Shown here: positions 23,872-34,243 of the stretch, in pieces
Layout of the letters: the number at the start of each line of letters is the position of its first letter
Numbering within the stretch: position 1 is the stretch's first letter
Source of the DNA: Cornus controversa
Lineage: Eukaryota > Streptophyta > Magnoliopsida > Cornales > Cornaceae
NCBI GenBank assembly: GCA_026545225.1
Contig: CM048845.1
Location: 32,292,501 to 32,356,500 of the forward strand
DNA: 64,000 nt
Direction: 5' to 3'
Notes under the pieces: generated by a model
The model's input: only the letters and a program-made list of their open reading frames with translations
The model's database searches: none
What the model was told of the DNA's origin: nothing
Translations under genes and position numbers: made by a program

Positions 23872-23915
23872 GTCCCACATCGAACAAGAGATTCTAAAAT
23901 TTGTGTTAAATAAGG
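23872..23915 (+). promoter_or_regulatory. USE plus TATA, Pol III (U6-type) spacing, cassette 1
   Basis: GTCCCACATCG at 23872-23882 is a perfect match to the plant snRNA upstream element RTCCCACATCG. TTAAATAAGG at 23906-23915 is TATA-like. The gap is 23 nt. In plants a gap of about this size marks Pol III genes (U6, U3), and about ten more bases marks Pol II snRNA genes. Whether it is active cannot be seen from sequence. Confidence 0.6.
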
Positions 23916-23936
23916 AACATAGTAGATATCTTGTTG

Positions 23937-24000
23937 TCATGGCAACGCATGGTCGCTGTGTACGAGTAAATACACAACGCCAATGCCTTGCCTGCTTTTT
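23937..24000 (+). ncRNA. Candidate small hairpin RNA 1 (Pol III type)
   Basis: Starting about 30 nt after the TATA box, the sequence forms a hairpin: 5' arm 23941-23962, 8-nt loop, 3' arm 23971-23992, with 18 of 22 positions pairing by my count. TTTTT at 23996-24000 and eight more T from 24004 follow, as Pol III terminators do. The expected RNA is about 64 nt. It does not read as U6, U3, 7SL, 5S or tRNA. A diverged second cassette follows at 24238-24360 with the same layout. The RNA boundaries are inferred from promoter geometry. It could instead be a transposon promoter that only resembles an snRNA promoter. Confidence 0.4.
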
Positions 24001-24237
24001 ACCTTTTTTTTAAAGGTATTTAGCCATTAGGACACCATAGCATATCCTGCAAAGATAATCTCCAAATTTCATTAGAAAAATTATATGTTTTAAAATTTTC
24101 ATATAAAAACTTAGAGTTTAAACTTAGGCAATACAAACTTACCATTTCTAAGGAAAGGAATACAACTTCCTTTCGATTGGTCTCAGACTTAATGAGAGTT
24201 AGGTTTTAGTGGCCATTAAGAAAAATATTTAGGTCTA

Positions 24238-24279
24238 GTCTTACACCGAATAAAAATTCTCATCTTCTAGCTCATATAG
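24238..24279 (+). promoter_or_regulatory. Degenerate USE plus TATA, cassette 2
   Basis: GTCTTACACCG at 24238-24248 differs from the USE of cassette 1 at three positions, all transitions. TCATATAG at 24272-24279 is TATA-like. The gap is again exactly 23 nt, although the sequence between has diverged. A short inverted repeat (AAGGAA..TTCCTT, about 24152-24173) lies upstream, in the place of the one before cassette 1. Confidence 0.4.
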
Positions 24280-24298
24280 AACGAATTAAGCGACCTTG

Positions 24299-24360
24299 GG
24301 GGCGTAGACATGGTACGATGCAAGAGAAAGATGTGTCGTAACATGCCCATGCCTGCTTTT
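24299..24360 (+). ncRNA. Candidate small hairpin RNA 2, diverged copy
   Basis: The 5' arm 24301-24322 pairs with 24332-24353; I count 19 of 22 positions paired including three G-U. The loop is 9 nt (AGAGAAAGA). TGCTTTT follows, aligned with TGCTTTTT after hairpin 1, but there are only four T. Arms and loop differ from hairpin 1 at many positions while pairing is kept, which suggests structural constraint, or a coincidence of a TE-borne inverted repeat. Confidence 0.35.
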
Positions 24361-24404
24361 GCACTAGCAATAAGGACCAACTTTCCTAAAAATAAAAAAA
24401 GAGG

Positions 24405-25310
24405 CCATAGGCCCAAAATAAGGTAAGGTCTGAGCGACCGACCGCTTAATAAAAAGAGGTCATAGGCCCAAAATAAGCTAAGGTCTTAAACTACCGATCA
24501 CTTATTGAAGCTAAGGTCTGAACGATCGATCGCTTAATAAAAAGAGGTTATTGGCCGAAAGCAATCTTAGTCTTAAATGAACAATCGCTTATTGAAGTTA
24601 AGGTCTAAACGACCGATCACTTAAATAAAAGAGGACTTAAGCCCAAACCAAGCTAAGGTCTTAAATGATCGATTGCTTATTAAAGCTAAGGTCTGAACGA
24701 CCGATCGCTTAAATAAAAGTGGTCGTATGCCCAAATCAAGCTAAGATTTTAAATGACTGATCGTTTATTGAAGCTAAGGTATGAACAACTGATCGCTTAA
24801 ATAAAAGAGGCCATAGGCCCAAATCAAGCTAATGTCTTAAACAACTGATCTCTTAAATAAAATAGGCCTTAGGTGCAAATAAAGGTAAGGTCTTAAACAA
24901 TCAATCACTTATTGACGCTAAGGTTTGAACGACCAATCGCTTAATCAAAAGAGGTCGTAGGACCAAATCAAACTAGGGTCTTAAATGATCAATCGCTTAT
25001 TGAAGCTATGGTCTGAACGACCAATAGCTTATATAAAAGAGGTCGTACGTCTAAATAAAGCTAAGGTCTTAAACGACTGATCACTTATTAAAGCTACATT
25101 CTGAACGACTAATCGCTTAATAAAAAGAGGCCATTGGTCCAAAACAAGCTAAGGTCTTAAAGGACCGATCATTTATTGAAGCTAAGGTCTGAACGACCGA
25201 TCGCTTAATAAAAAGAGGCCATTGGCCCAAAACAAGCTAAGGTATTAAACAACTAATCACTTATTGAAGCTAAGGTACGAATGACCGATCGCTTATCAAA
25301 TAAAAATGTT
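24405..25310. repeat. 86-bp dimeric tandem repeat, about ten units
   Basis: Two alternating half-units build the array: GGTCTGAACGACCGATCGCTT with AATAAAAAGAGGCC, and AAGGTCTTAAACGACCGATC with ACTTATTGAAGC. I count ten of each between about 24424 and 25290, with spacing mostly 86-91 bp and one gap near 24830-24920 where a half-unit is changed. Units are diverged by point changes. GGCC..GGCC and CGATCG palindromes recur. Tandem repeats of this kind are common in the 3' region of Tat/Ogre-type gypsy elements, which fits the minus-strand gag-like gene to the right. Confidence 0.85.
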
Positions 25311-26069
25311 CATAAGCTTAAAAGCAGTCGTCATCACAAGTCAATCGATTTGGTTAGTCCCTTACTGAATTCTCTTATAGAAGAGGAGAAAGACATCAAG
25401 TGTCGGACATTGATAGTCGACATTACTAAAACTTGAAGGAAGTTTCCAGTTGTGAAAGAGGGCTGAAGCCCAACCTGCTAAGGCAACTATCAGTATATTA
25501 GAAGTTATCAAAAGCAAAAATCCAGAAATAAATTTGGAGAACTTCTAGCATCAAAGCATTGGTATTTATCGAAGTTGTCATTACAAGAATGAGGGTACAA
25601 CTTATCCCTCAAGGAAAAAAAAAGCTCCATTGGAGCATTACAAAAAGAAATAAAAAAAAACCAAGAGGAAGGACTGCACGAGTCAACCCCTTGGGGGGCT
25701 GCTCCATCCTCCTTGGTGAAGTATTGGTCAAATGAATCAATAATGAAATTACCCCTCCTAGTAGGAGCAGGTACTTCTGATGTGGCCTTATCAAGGGAAG
25801 GGGGAGTAGAAGGATCAACCACCGAGGAAGAAGGGGGAGGAGTTGAGCACGAACTCTTAAGGAAGCCTATGAACTTACATTCAGCCTTGCCAAGACCAGG
25901 AATGTTATATTAATTGAACAAGTCAATGCCTTGATCAACATCAAACTCATTAGGATCAGCATAATCCCATTCAGCTTTAACTTTCTCTCCTTACTCGAAG
26001 CCGTAGTGAAAGCCATCAACAAGCTTCAAAGTTGGGATCTTCAAGAATAGCTGGTACATTTCAAGTCCT

Positions 26070-29054
26070 TGATCGGCGTTGAATGTTACGCATTCTAGCC
26101 TCTTAATTTGCATATTTTATTCTCTTTGTGATAGATTATTTTGTGATTTTACTTCATTTTAGTGTTTTCTGTATTTTCAGGGCCTAAATGATTATTTCAG
26201 TTAAAACCATGATTTTGGGCTTTTAAAGATGACATCCAAAAGGGTTAGATGAAGCTTACATCAAAGGGATCCATTCAACTCCATATTTTAACTCACAATA
26301 GCCTAAGGAAGAGGTACAAGAGAATTATAACTGCTGAAGGGTATTTGGGCTGAAATCCAATTCTGCGCGTAATACAATTTTAATCCCATTTTGGAAAATG
26401 GTTGGTAACTCTTATTTCAAGCATCAAATTGACTCAATGCCCTCATAGGTTGAACAAAATTTGATTTTGGACACTTTTGTATTTCACATAAATTTCATGA
26501 ATCGAACTTCTACTAGGTTAAACTTTGGGCCAAAAGTCAGTAGAAAAACCCACCTGATTAGGGGCTGCGGGAAAACCTAATTGTCTCCTAATTAGGTGGG
26601 GACTCTTCATATTCTCTTGGCTATTAAAAGTGATGAATTGGGGATGTATTGAGGAGGCTTGGCAGGAGCTTTGAAGAGCTTTTGGAGTGGAGAATCATTG
26701 GAGAACAAGGCATATCAATACTTCCATGGAGATGATGTCTTCTTCCTCAACCATTTAAGCTTTTTCTTCTACCATGAGCGTCTAGTTCAGCCACCAGGGT
26801 TTTGATGTAGCCCTAACTAAACATCATTGGTTTGATTATTCTAATTATTGGGAATTTTTGTATTCATTCATAGATTGTGTGACTTAGAGGATTCTTCTTA
26901 TAGAATTAAGCAATAAAAGTCTTATAAATTCAGTTTCAATGATTTCTTATCTTGTCTTATATACTTGATTGCTGTTATTGAACTCATCCCTCTTGTTTTC
27001 TGTGATTATGAGAGTGATTATTACACAATAGTTTTCATTAAATATATCATTAAAAGTTTCGATGGATTATGCCTAGAGAAGATGAACCATACTGCACCCT
27101 AAAGTAGAGTAGTTAGGCAGATGGCCTATGCCAATCGAAGATAGTCCATGACTTAGCCTTAATCATATATTATCTTCTTGATGGATGGCGGTGAGCTTGT
27201 AGCCACCGACACCACTTATACATGATATGATTCCCCATAGTTAGTTCAATTGGCCATTGATTATGATGTTAGTGGTGAAATCAATTACCCTAGATTTATC
27301 TTATATTCTCTACACTCAATAGTTTCTCTTGCTTTTGTTCAATTGCCTCATTAGATAATTTTGACATAAAAATTAGCAACTTATTTCTTTTAAATTTAAT
27401 TAGAATTAGTCCTAACAATTCAACTCAGTTAGATCACAGTCCCTGAGGTTCGACACCCCTTTCGATAGCCCTATTCTGCAAGAAATTCATTCTATTGCGA
27501 AGTGTGGTAATTTTAATTGAGACGCTGATAGGCGTTGAATGTTACGCATTCTAGCCTCTTAACTTATGTATTTTATTCTCTTAATGATAGATTATTTTGT
27601 GATTTTACTTTGTTTTAGTGTTTTCTGTATTTTCAGGGCCTTAATAATTATTTCAGTTAAAACCGTGATTTTGGGCTTTTAAAAAAGACATCCAAGATGG
27701 TGAGATGAAGGCTACATCAAGGAGATTCACTCAACCATTTATTTCAACTCAAATCAGCCCAAGAAAGAGGTCCAAGAGAATTACAGCTGCTTAAGAAGGT
27801 TTCGGGCCTGAAGCCCAAATCTGCGCATAATGCAGTCTTAATCCCATTTTGGAAAACGGACCAGAAGTCTTATTTCTGAGCCTCAAATCGACATTATTTT
27901 GGTGTGGGGTTGAACGAAATTTGATTCTGCACACTTTTGTATTTCACGAAAATTCCGTGAATCGGACTTCTAGTGGGTCAAAAGTTGGGCCGAAGTCAGC
28001 AGGAAAAACCCACCTGATTAGTGCTGCGGGAAACCCTAATTAATTCCTAATTGGATTAGGACTTTGGTGAATTCTCTTGGGGAATAAAAGGAAGACTTGG
28101 AGGCTGAAGAGGGAGAGCTTACACAGAGAGATTGGAGAGTCTGAGAGGGCTGAAGAGAACAGAAACATATTGCAGAGCCATTGGAGAACGAAGTCATACG
28201 CGTAATTCAGAAAGATGATGTCTTCTTCCTCAACAGTTGAAGCTTCTTCTTCTACCATGAGCGGCTAGTTCATCCACTAGGGTTTTGATGTAGCCCTAAC
28301 AAAGCATCAATGGTTTGATTGTTTTAATTATTGGGGACCTTTATATACATGCATAGATTGTGTAATTGTGAGGATTCTTATTAATGAATTGAGCAATAAA
28401 AGTCTTGTAAATTCAATCTCAATGATTTCTTATCTTGTCTTAGATATTTAGTTGTTGTTATTGAACTCAATCTCTTTTGTTTTCTGTGATCATGAGAGAG
28501 ATTATTACACAATGGTAATCACTGAATATATTGTTATGAGCTTTGATGGATTATGCCTAGAGAAGATGAACCATACTGCACCCTAGATTAGAGTAGTTAG
28601 GCAGATGGCCCATGCCAATCGAAGATAGTCCATGGCTTAGCCTTAATCATATGTTATCTTCTTGACGGATGAAGGTGAGCTTGTAGCCACCGACACCACT
28701 TATGCATGATGTAATTCCCCTATAGTTGATTCAATTGACCATTGATTGTGGAGTTAGTGGTGAAGTCAAACACCCTAGGTTTCTCTCTTATTATCTTCAC
28801 TATCTTGTTTGCTTTGATTTATTTTATTTTATATTTTTAATTAGTTAAAAATCAGAATTCTTTTCTTATAAATTTAATTAGAATTAGTTCTGTGTTCCAA
28901 CTCATCAGAACATAATCCCTGAGGTACGATACCCATTCCTTTCGATAGCCCTATTCTGCAAGGAATTCGTTTTATTGCGAAGTGTGGAAATTTTTAATTG
29001 ATATATTTTTGAGTCACACTCACACACGAATCAGACGCACTCACACACGAATCA
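26070..29054 (+). mobile_element. B1: solo LTR, Athila-like B family, split by B2
   Basis: Starts TGATCGGCGTTGAATG at 26070 and ends ACACACGAATCA at 29054. Without B2 it is 1472 bp. Flanks are GTCCT on the left and GTCTC on the right, so the duplication is imperfect. It lies inside the gag-like pseudogene. No coding sequence. Block order as in B3's LTRs, including the ACCATGAGCGTCTAGTTCA box near 26771 and the AGAGAAGATGAACC and CGAAGATAGTCCATG blocks near 27073 and 27138. Confidence 0.85.
27526..29033 (+). mobile_element. B2: solo LTR inserted into B1
   Basis: A 1508-bp B-family LTR (TGATAGGCGTTG..CACGAATCA) with exact GACGC duplications (27521-27525, 29034-29038). It landed 16 bp before the end of B1, so two same-family LTRs lie head to tail and look at first like a tandem pair. 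It is closer to the B3 LTRs than B1 is. Confidence 0.9.
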
Positions 29055-30660
29055 GTCTCCCAACTTTGCAGACCTGTATCATCACCACAAGCACAACAGC
29101 CCTCTCCTCGGCCTCTAGAGTCCTCTGCTCAAAGTAACAGATAGCCTCCTGCCTTTCAGCTAAAAACTTGGTTAAAAAATTCTCTTTCCCCTCAAGGCTT
29201 TCAGCCTTATGTAGGTTTAGAGCATTGCAAAGGGAAGTGGTCATATATGTGCTCTGCAACATTACAAAAAAAATTAAGTCAGAAGGAAGGCTCAAAAGTA
29301 GAATAAAGTAATGCACAAGAAATGGGATAGAACAATCCTCCATGGAATGAAGAGGCACATTGGCAAGGAGCTCATCCTTGTTCGCTCCTTGCTGACAGAG
29401 CTCATCATTGGGAAGGCAGATCCCACGAGCAAGAGCTCCCATCATTTCACGGTCAAGGGCAACACAGTCCCCCACCGTCAAAGAAGAACCATTAGACTTC
29501 TTCAAGTCTGGAATCCACTATTCAAACGAGCCAATGAACGGCTTATCAATTGCATAACTAGCAGAACCAAGTAAAGTGAGTAGAAAAGAAAGAGCTCTAG
29601 CCCTTCATAGCATCCGCCAACAACTTCTGGTGATTGGGCGCCAAACTAGCACTAGAAGAAGCCCTATTTTGAGGGGAAGAGAGGGTAGTAGATTTGCTTT
29701 TATCATGCTGGGCCTTGGATTGCCCCTCAGCATTTTTGGTCGTAGCAAGGCCAGAATTGGAAGATCACCTCCCCGTCTTTAGCTCTAGCATCTCCATCTC
29801 AGAATCTGAAGCTAGCTATAGAGAAAAAGAATTAACAGAAGCACGTCAAGCAGTAGCTTGGAGTTGCTGATATGATAGATATTTCTTCATAGAAGGACGG
29901 AGACTCTAAACCTTCTCCCTCAAAAATTTGATCATTTCAGTTGTGAAATAGAGAAGAATATAACGGAGTTATAAAAATTGCAAAGTCCTTACACCAAAAA
30001 GAAAAAGAAAAAAATGAAGAAATTTCCAAGATATGCCAGAAAGCTTAAACAAAGGAAGCACAACATCACTGAACGCAGTGGGGATGGAGAATTTTTGGGC
30101 TGCTCTGACAAACTAGGCCACCTTCACCAAAATAAGTCTTTCATTCCATAACTTGTTAAAGATGGGAATGTCATGACAGATTTTTCTGTCCTTGTTAGGA
30201 AACAGATGGTAGTGATTATCTTCTGATCTGACCTGATGGAGAGAGTAGCAGAACAGAAGATCGTTCAAGTGCAAGTTAAGCTTATGAACACGGTTCAAGG
30301 AAGTATACAAGAAATAATGCAGATAAAATTAGGGTTTAACTGGAGCGGCGTAAGCTTCAGTTTGAAAAGAACAAAACTGAAAAGAGGATGAAGGAAAAAT
30401 CTGAAAGTCTTCAAATGAGAAGCCGGGAAGAAGACCTTGCCCTCCTTGACCCCTTCCCAAATGCTATTGTCAAAATTAAAGGGCTAACCCTCAATTATGA
30501 CTTCATTAGGAATATGACATTCTTCTCTAACTCTTTCAAGATCAACCAACTGCCTAGTCACTGGAGCAATAACCACACCCTGATCAAATATGACTGCTTC
30601 TCCAGCCACAATAGTAGGTTAAGCAGTTTCTACAACTAGAAGGGAAGAACTAGACATAGT

Positions 30661-31264
30661 GATTTCTTGGTTTGTTAGAAAGAGTACGATCACTATCACT
30701 AGAAGATATATTAAAGAAGAAAAAGATGTAAGTGAAAAGATGAAAACTAACCTGAGAAAATAAATCAGTACCAATAAGATCAAGGGAGAGTGAATCTAGA
30801 AGAGGAGGCAATCAGTTATAGAAGATTTGTAACTAAAAAGACAAGTATCAAGACAAAACGAATTACCTCCATTATAACAAAATTCATAACTAAAGAGAAT
30901 TGGGGACAGAATTCTTGCCTAGTCCAGTGGGAACTGATACACAAACGAACCAGGCTTAAGTTGGCTTGAGCCCAAGTGTCAGCAGAAATCCCAAAAGGTT
31001 GGGTCGATGAAGTTAGAGGGCCTAGTCATCCCATAAAAAGGCCCAGTCACCCTCATTTAAAGGCTAAAATAGCCCAATCCAAATACAAGTCCAAATTAAA
31101 AAAAAATTAAAATTCTTGAGAGTAAAGATAGCTGCAAATAACGGAACTACAGTCGTAGAAGGACTGGGTTTCTTACTTGTATAAATATCCAAGGACATGT
31201 GAATCAACCTTTTGAAATCTCTCTCAAAAAATATTGTGTTCTTTATTTTGGGTGTATGCATTAA
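30661..31264. other. No gene seen: probable remnant of the gag-like element's 5' side
   Basis: An A-rich stretch with no supportable ORF and no match to the LTR families in this window. On the minus strand it would lie upstream of the gag-like ORF. I could not find an LTR end or primer site with confidence. Confidence 0.4.
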
Positions 31265-31553
31265 ATTATATACCTATATGTACTTTCCCGAACTCTATTT
31301 TCAATCTCGAAAACTCCTACAGACTCGAAATCAATTTCATAATTCATCAAATATTTTATTTAATCTAGTCTCAAGATTTGGTATCATTCCAAGATTTTTT
31401 GATTTCCCGAGCCCACCGAAACTGTGTCTTGGGCCTCACCGACTAAAAAATCTCAATTTTTACCAAATATTCCCAAAACATCCCCAGACCCCTAGGCCTT
31501 CTAGGAGAAAAGGTACCTAAAACTCTTGTGATCCAAATACACCTCGAATCTTT
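31265..31553 (-). repeat. E5: chromovirus LTR scrap
   Basis: Matches the U3 part of E2 (about 61155-61450) and E1 (about 4165-4460) in the same minus orientation: CTTTCCCGAACTC, AACTCCTACAGACTC, CAAATATTTTATTTAATC, then CCCGAGCCCACC. Both ends are missing. It abuts the broken RNase H of G2 at about 31554. Confidence 0.65.
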
Positions 31554-31557
31554 CACC

Positions 31558-32580
31558 ATACATCATGCGTAGGATAGTTATGCTTGTGAGTCTTTAATTG
31601 CTTAGACCCATAATTAACTACTCCATCACATTACATCAACACACAACCTAGCCCATTCTTTGAAACATCATAGCAAATCACATACCCCAAGCCATGCTTG
31701 GGTATCACCAAAATAGGAACTGTGGTTAACCGCTTCTTCAATTCACGAAAAGGTAACTCACAAGCTTCATTCTACACAAACTTTGTACCCTTATAAGTAA
31801 GTCGTGTCATAGGAGCTTGGTAACCCAAGAAAACTCTGAATCTCAAAGATGCTCTTTGGACTTTTCCAACTCATCACGACCTCAATCTTAGATAGATTAA
31901 CTGAGACTCCACCTCCAGAAATAACATGTCCAAGGAACTTCACCTCTTGGAGCCAAAATTTACACTTTTCATACTAGCATACAATTGGTGCTCTCTAAGT
32001 ATTTGCAAAAAGTTCTCAAATGTAACACATGCTCTTCCTTCGAAGATGAGTATACAAGTATGTCATCTACAAATACTACCACAAAAGTGTCTAGATACTC
32101 GTAAAATACTGGATTCATCAAATTCATAAATGTTGTCAGTACATTAATAAAACCAAATGGCATTACAAGGAATTCATAGTGTCCATACCGCGTACGAAAA
32201 GTTATTTTACGGATATCCTCATCCTTTACCCTGAATTGATAATAACCCGACCTTAAATCAATTTTTGAGAGGTAGTGAGCTCCATTCAATTGATCAAATA
32301 TGTTATTTATCCTCGACAACAGATACTTGTTCTTGATCGTCACATGATTCAATTTTTGATAATCGATGCACAATATTAAAAACCCATATTTCTTCTTAGC
32401 AAACAACATTGGTGCTCCCTATAGTGATGCACTTGGTTTAATAAAGACCTTAGGCTTTAAATCATCTAATTAACACTTTAGTTTTGACAACTCCATCGAT
32501 GCCATCTGATACGGTGCTATAGAGATAGGCAATGTACTGAGTATAAGATCAATGCCAAACTCTACCTCTCTCTTGGGTGA
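31558..32580 (-). pseudogene. G2 reverse transcriptase and start of RNase H
   Basis: Minus strand: [68 protein letters not shown], and the catalytic [11 protein letters not shown] at about 32040-32070. A 146-codon stretch is open. Then RNase H phrases (YVICYDVSKNGLGCVLM, VVNYGSKQLKTHKHNYPTHD) lead to the break at 31558. Aligned to G1, the segment covers about 9550-10510. Confidence 0.85.
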
Positions 32581-32585
32581 TAAAT

Positions 32586-34098
32586 TGATCGGCGTTGAAT
32601 GTTACGCATTCTAGCCTCTTAACTTATGTATTTTATTCTCTTACTGATAGATTATTTTGTGATTTTACTTTGTTTTAGTGTTTTCTGTATTTTCAGGGCC
32701 TTAATGATTATTTCAGTTAAAACCAAGTTTTTGGGCTTTTAAAGAAGACATCCAAGATGGTGAGATGAAGGCTACATCAAGGAGATTCACTCAACCATTT
32801 ATTTCAATTCAAATCAGCCCAAGAAAGAGGTCCAAGAGAATTACAGCAGCTTAAGAAGGTTTCGGGCCTGAAGCCCAAATCTGCGCATAATGCAGTCTTA
32901 ATCCCGTTTTGGAAAATGGACCAGAAGTCTTATTTCCGAGCCTCAAATTGACATAATTCTCGCGTAAGGTTGAACGAAATTTGATTCTGCACACTTTTGT
33001 AAAATTCCGTAAATCGGACTTCTAGTGGGTCAAAAGTTGGGCCGAAGTCAGCAGGAAAAACCCACCTGATTAGTGCTGCGGGAAACCCTAATTTATTCCT
33101 AATTGGATTAGGACTTTGGTGTATTCTCTTGGGGAATAAAGTGAAGACTTGGAGGCTGAATTGAGGGGAGATTGGACAGAGAGCTTACACAGAGATTGGA
33201 GAGTCTGAGAGGGCTGAGAAGAGAACAGAAACATATTCGCAGAGCCATTGGAGAACATAGTCATACGCATAATTCATGAAGATAATGCCTTCTTCCTCAA
33301 CAGTTGAAGCTTCTTCTTCTACCATGAGCGGCTAGTTCATCCACTAGGGTTTTGATGTAGCCCTAACAAAGCATCAATGGTTTGATTGTTTTAATTATTG
33401 GGGACCTTTATATACATGCATAGATTGTGTAATTGTGAGGATTCTTATTAAGGAATTGGGCAATAAAAGTCTTGTAAATTCAATCTCAATGATTTCTTAT
33501 CTTGTCTTAGATATTTAGTTGTTGTTATTGAACTCAATCTCTCTTGTTTTCTGTGATCATAAGAAAGATTATTACACAATGGTAATCACTGAATATATTG
33601 TTATGAGCTTTGATGGATTATGCCTAGAGAAGATGAACCATACTGCACCCTAGATTAGAGTAGTTAGGCAGATGGCCCATGCCAATCGAAGATAGTCCAT
33701 GGCTTAGCCTTAATCATATGTTATCTTCTTGACGGATGAAGGTGAGCTTGTAGCCACCGACACCACTTATGCATGATGTAATTCCCCTATAGTTGATTCA
33801 ATTGACCATTGATTGTGGAGTTAGTGGTGAAGTCAAACACCCTAGGTTTCTCTCTTATTATCTTCACTATCTTGTTTGCTTTGATTTATTTTATTTTATC
33901 TTTTTAATTAGTTTAAAAATCAGAATTCTTTTCTTATAAATTTAATTAGAATTAGTTTCGTATTCCAACTCATCAGACCATAATCCCTGAGGTTCGATAC
34001 CCCTTTCGATAGCCCTATTCTGCAAGGAATTCGTTCTATTGCGAAGTGTGGAAATTTTTAATTGGTATACTTTTTGAGTCACACTCACACACGAATCA
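32586..34098 (+). repeat. B3 5' LTR
   Basis: 1513 bp, TGATCGGCGTTG..CACGAATCA. Noncoding blocks in order: ACCATGAGCGGCTAGTTCA (~33323), TGCCTAGAGAAGATGAACC (~33620), GGTGAGCTTGTAGCCACC (~33740), GGAGTTAGTGGTGAAGTCA (~33817), CCTGAGGTTCGATACCCC (~33986), TCTATTGCGAAGTGTGG (~34035). The same blocks in the same order occur in the B, C and partly T LTRs. No ORF of note. Confidence 0.95.
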
Positions 34099-34103
34099 AT
34101 TTT

Positions 34104-34121
34104 TGGCGCCGTTGCCGAGGA
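34104..34121 (+). other. B3 primer-binding site (tRNA-Asp type)
   Basis: TGGCGCCGTTGCCGAGGA, five bases after the LTR end. The Athila group typically has TGGCGCCGTTGCCGGGGA at this place; one base differs. Minus-strand synthesis starts here. Confidence 0.9.
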
Positions 34122-34243
34122 TTATCTATTTGATTGATTGGATTTTACAGAATTAGTTTTAATTGGATTTTTAGTTTAGGAAATTTTTGTATTTTATTTT
34201 TAATTTTGTTTTTGTTTTCTTTTCAGGTGCTTTTGGTAAATAT

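Larger units (their letters stand above)
25508..30660 (-). pseudogene. Gag-like ORF of a Tat/Ogre-type gypsy relic, split by B1 and B2
   Basis: On the minus strand a reading frame starts with MSSSSL at about 30658 and shows FFPASHLKTFRFFLHPLFSFVL and LTPLQLNPN. This resembles the plant 'putative gypsy-type transposon' N-terminal domain found in Tat-lineage gag proteins. Later stretches (29505-29055) are helix-rich with charged residues (LAERQEAICYFEQRTLEAEERA). The frame resumes left of B1 with LEMYQLFLKIPTLKLVDGFHYGFE and ends near 25508 after a Ser/Pro-rich part. Stops and frameshifts are frequent. No protease, RT or integrase follows; the tandem array does. Family placement is an inference from a few phrases. 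Confidence 0.5.

Noticed and set aside
23937..24000. Identity of hairpin RNA 1 as U6, U3, 7SL, MRP, 5S or telomerase RNA
   Set aside because: The expected U6 start, U3 boxes, 5S internal promoter and a CCCTAAA-type telomere template are all absent. Only the promoter resembles these genes.
24405..25310. CRISPR-like array of repeats and spacers
   Set aside because: Both half-units and the sequence between them repeat; there are no unique spacers, and the context is a plant genome.
27526..29054. B1 and B2 as the two LTRs of one element
   Set aside because: GACGC duplications and the 16-bp remainder of B1 after B2 show nesting, and no internal region lies between them.
33980..34000. Pol III B-box-like GGTTCGATACC in B, C and T LTRs as tRNA genes or SINEs
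   Set aside because: No A box at proper distance, no cloverleaf and no T-run; it fits better as a conserved LTR block.
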